NCBI GenBank assembly: GCA_028284885.1
Contig: JANQQW010000386.1
Location: 1-52,126 of the forward strand
Length of the DNA: 52,126 nucleotides
Direction of reading: 5' to 3'
Source: Planctomycetaceae bacterium
GTDB taxonomy: Bacteria; Planctomycetota; Planctomycetia; Planctomycetales; Planctomycetaceae
In this document: positions 51,220-52,126 of the stretch, piece by piece
Layout of the letters: each line of letters starts with the position of its first letter
Position numbering within the stretch: position 1 is the first letter of the stretch
The notes under the pieces: generated by a model
Seen by the model: only the letters and a program-made list of their open reading frames with translations
What the model was told of the DNA's origin: nothing
Database searches by the model: none
Translations under genes and position numbers: made by a program

Positions 51220-51486
51220 GTGAGCTCGGACTGGCACGACGAACTCGACGAGGACGAGTGGTCGGACGGGGCGTGGGAGGACGAGGACGGCGAGTCGCTC
51301 ACCGTCACCTGCCCGGAGTGCGGGGCCGACGTCTACGAGGACGCCGAGCAGTGCCCGGTCTGCGGCGCGTGGATCGTCCCGTCGAACTCGCCGATGGCCG
51401 GTCGGCCGACCTGGTTCGTGCTGTTGGGGCTCCTCGGCATCGTGGCCGTCGTGATCGCGCTCTCCGGGTTGGCCGCGTTTCTGTGA
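51220..51486 (+). CDS. Small zinc-ribbon membrane protein
   Basis: An 88-residue protein: an acidic N-terminus (DELDEDEWSDGAWEDEDGE), a four-Cys zinc ribbon (C31-P-E-C34 and C45-P-V-C48), and a C-terminal membrane helix (about 66-88, FVLLGLLGIVAVVIALSGLA). It is a tail-anchored type with the ribbon in the cytoplasm. The start is GTG 51220, six bases after the RF1 stop, so it is co-transcribed with prfA. No role is known; zinc-ribbon proteins of this size may bind nucleic acid or protein. Confidence 0.8.
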   Translation: MSSDWHDELDEDEWSDGAWEDEDGESLTVTCPECGADVYEDAEQCPVCGAWIVPSNSPMAGRPTWFVLLGLLGIVAVVIALSGLAAFL

Positions 51487-51561
51487 CGGCGGCGTCGCTC
51501 ATCTGGTCTTGAGTCGTCCGAGCCGATGCCGGTACTGTCCCCGCTCCTCGGGGGAACGGGC

Positions 51562-52126
51562 ATGGACGACGAACGCCACGGAACCGGTTCGGTCGCGAGT
51601 TCGGTCGTCGTCGGCGCGCTGCTGGCGATGCTCGCCGTCGGCACTTGGCGTCTGTTGGCTCCCGGCAAAGACTCCCCGACCACCACACCGGCGGAAGTGG
51701 GCGGTTGTGCGGCTTGTCAGTCTCCCGCCACGACGCCCGCGGCACCGGAGTCGAGACGTTTCACCGAAGGCTGGTCCTTCCAGCGGCTCGTCGACGTCGA
51801 CGGCGTGGTCCGTCGACCGGGCTCCAAACCGGAGACACGCGGACTCGCCTTCGTGTTCCTCTCGACCGAGTGCCCGATCAGCAACGGGACGATTCCCGAA
51901 CTCCAACGGCTCCACGAGCGTTTTCACGACGTGGAGTTCTACGGCGTCCTCTGCGACCGGCTCGTCTCCCCGGCCGACGCGGCCCGACACCGTCGAGAGT
52001 TCGAGATTCCGTTTCCCGTGCTGCTCGACCGCAGCCATTCACTCCGACGGCGGTTCGAGGCGACGATCACGCCCGAAGCCGTCGTCGTCGACGCCCGGGG
52101 ACACGTCGTCTACCGCGGTCGGGTCG
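51562..52126 (+). CDS. Redoxin-like (thioredoxin-fold) protein, 3' end outside the window
   Basis: An open frame runs off the window end; the visible part is 188 residues. A membrane helix near the start (about 10-31, SVVVGALLAMLAVGTWRLL) is followed by a CxxC (Cys49, Cys52 in GCAACQ) and then a thioredoxin-like domain: LAFVFLSTECPISN with Cys104 in a CPxS motif, ELQRLHERF, FYGVLCDRLVSP and ARHRREFEIPFPVLLDRSHSL, typical of planctomycete redoxin/AhpC-TSA-type proteins anchored outside the cytoplasm. ATG 51562 is preferred; ATG 51526 in the same frame would add 12 residues. A peroxidase or disulfide-handling function is inferred. Confidence 0.75.
   Translation, partial: MDDERHGTGSVASSVVVGALLAMLAVGTWRLLAPGKDSPTTTPAEVGGCAACQSPATTPAAPESRRFTEGWSFQRLVDVDGVVRRPGSKPETRGLAFVFLSTECPISNGTIPELQRLHERFHDVEFYGVLCDRLVSPADAARHRREFEIPFPVLLDRSHSLRRRFEATITPEAVVVDARGHVVYRGRV

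Noticed and set aside
1-52126. tRNA, rRNA, CRISPR array, transposase or phage genes
   Set aside because: Reading for T-loop-like motifs, regularly spaced direct repeats and transposase or integrase motifs gave no defensible hit. Short inverted repeats were kept as hairpins, not called mobile elements.

Overview
The window is very GC-rich, gene-dense DNA from a planctomycete. This is supported by gene families largely typical of that phylum: a DUF1559 protein with a prepilin-type N-terminus next to a tiny lipoprotein, a PSD-type (DUF1592/DUF1588/DUF1585) cytochrome-like protein paired with a DUF1552 protein, an LEPR-XLL-type N-terminus on an RTX protein, secreted VIT/vWA proteins, DUF4159, and a Ser/Thr kinase fused to a caspase fold. 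I cannot assign genus or species. I saw no rRNA, tRNA, CRISPR array, transposase or phage module.

Layout. 1-3000: end of a TPR-like gene, then three small secreted proteins on the minus strand. 3500-10280: a divergent type IIA topoisomerase pair, with the GyrA/ParC-like and GyrB/ParE-like genes on the plus strand separated by two minus-strand genes. The intergenic gaps of this block carry several repeats and hairpins. 10300-13200: a Gfo/Idh/MocA-type oxidoreductase, an M20 peptidase and a small membrane protein. 13200-26130: a secreted TPR zinc metallopeptidase, two secreted VIT/vWA proteins flanking a cyclase-fold/DUF4159 protein, and, converging on them, a membrane-spanning kinase-caspase. 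26200-33030: a second oxidoreductase, a DUF3050 protein, a secreted cyclase-fold/beta-helix protein and threonyl-tRNA synthetase.

33120-38790 looks different in codon choice and integrity. It holds a 1290-residue PQQ/HEAT/propeller protein, a protein with homing-endonuclease-associated repeats, and a small membrane-protein gene broken across three reading frames and bracketed by two 93-base direct repeats. 38790-46420: isocitrate dehydrogenase, a hypothetical gene, the PSD/DUF1552 pair and a PhoD-like phosphatase. 46800-52126: the DUF1559/lipoprotein pair, a D-threonine-aldolase-like enzyme, ribosomal protein L31, release factor RF1, a zinc-ribbon membrane protein and the start of a redoxin-like gene.

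How the genes relate. Housekeeping translation genes (thrS, rpmE, prfA) and central metabolism (icd) are interspersed with secreted or envelope proteins. The most system-like neighbourhood is 16220-26125, where two secreted vWA proteins, a secreted cyclase-fold/DUF4159 protein and a one-protein sensor/executor (cytoplasmic kinase, one membrane helix, caspase-like C-terminus) sit together. That they form one system is inference. The second notable item is the topoisomerase pair, whose A subunit departs from normally near-invariant positions around the quinolone pocket and the catalytic tyrosine.
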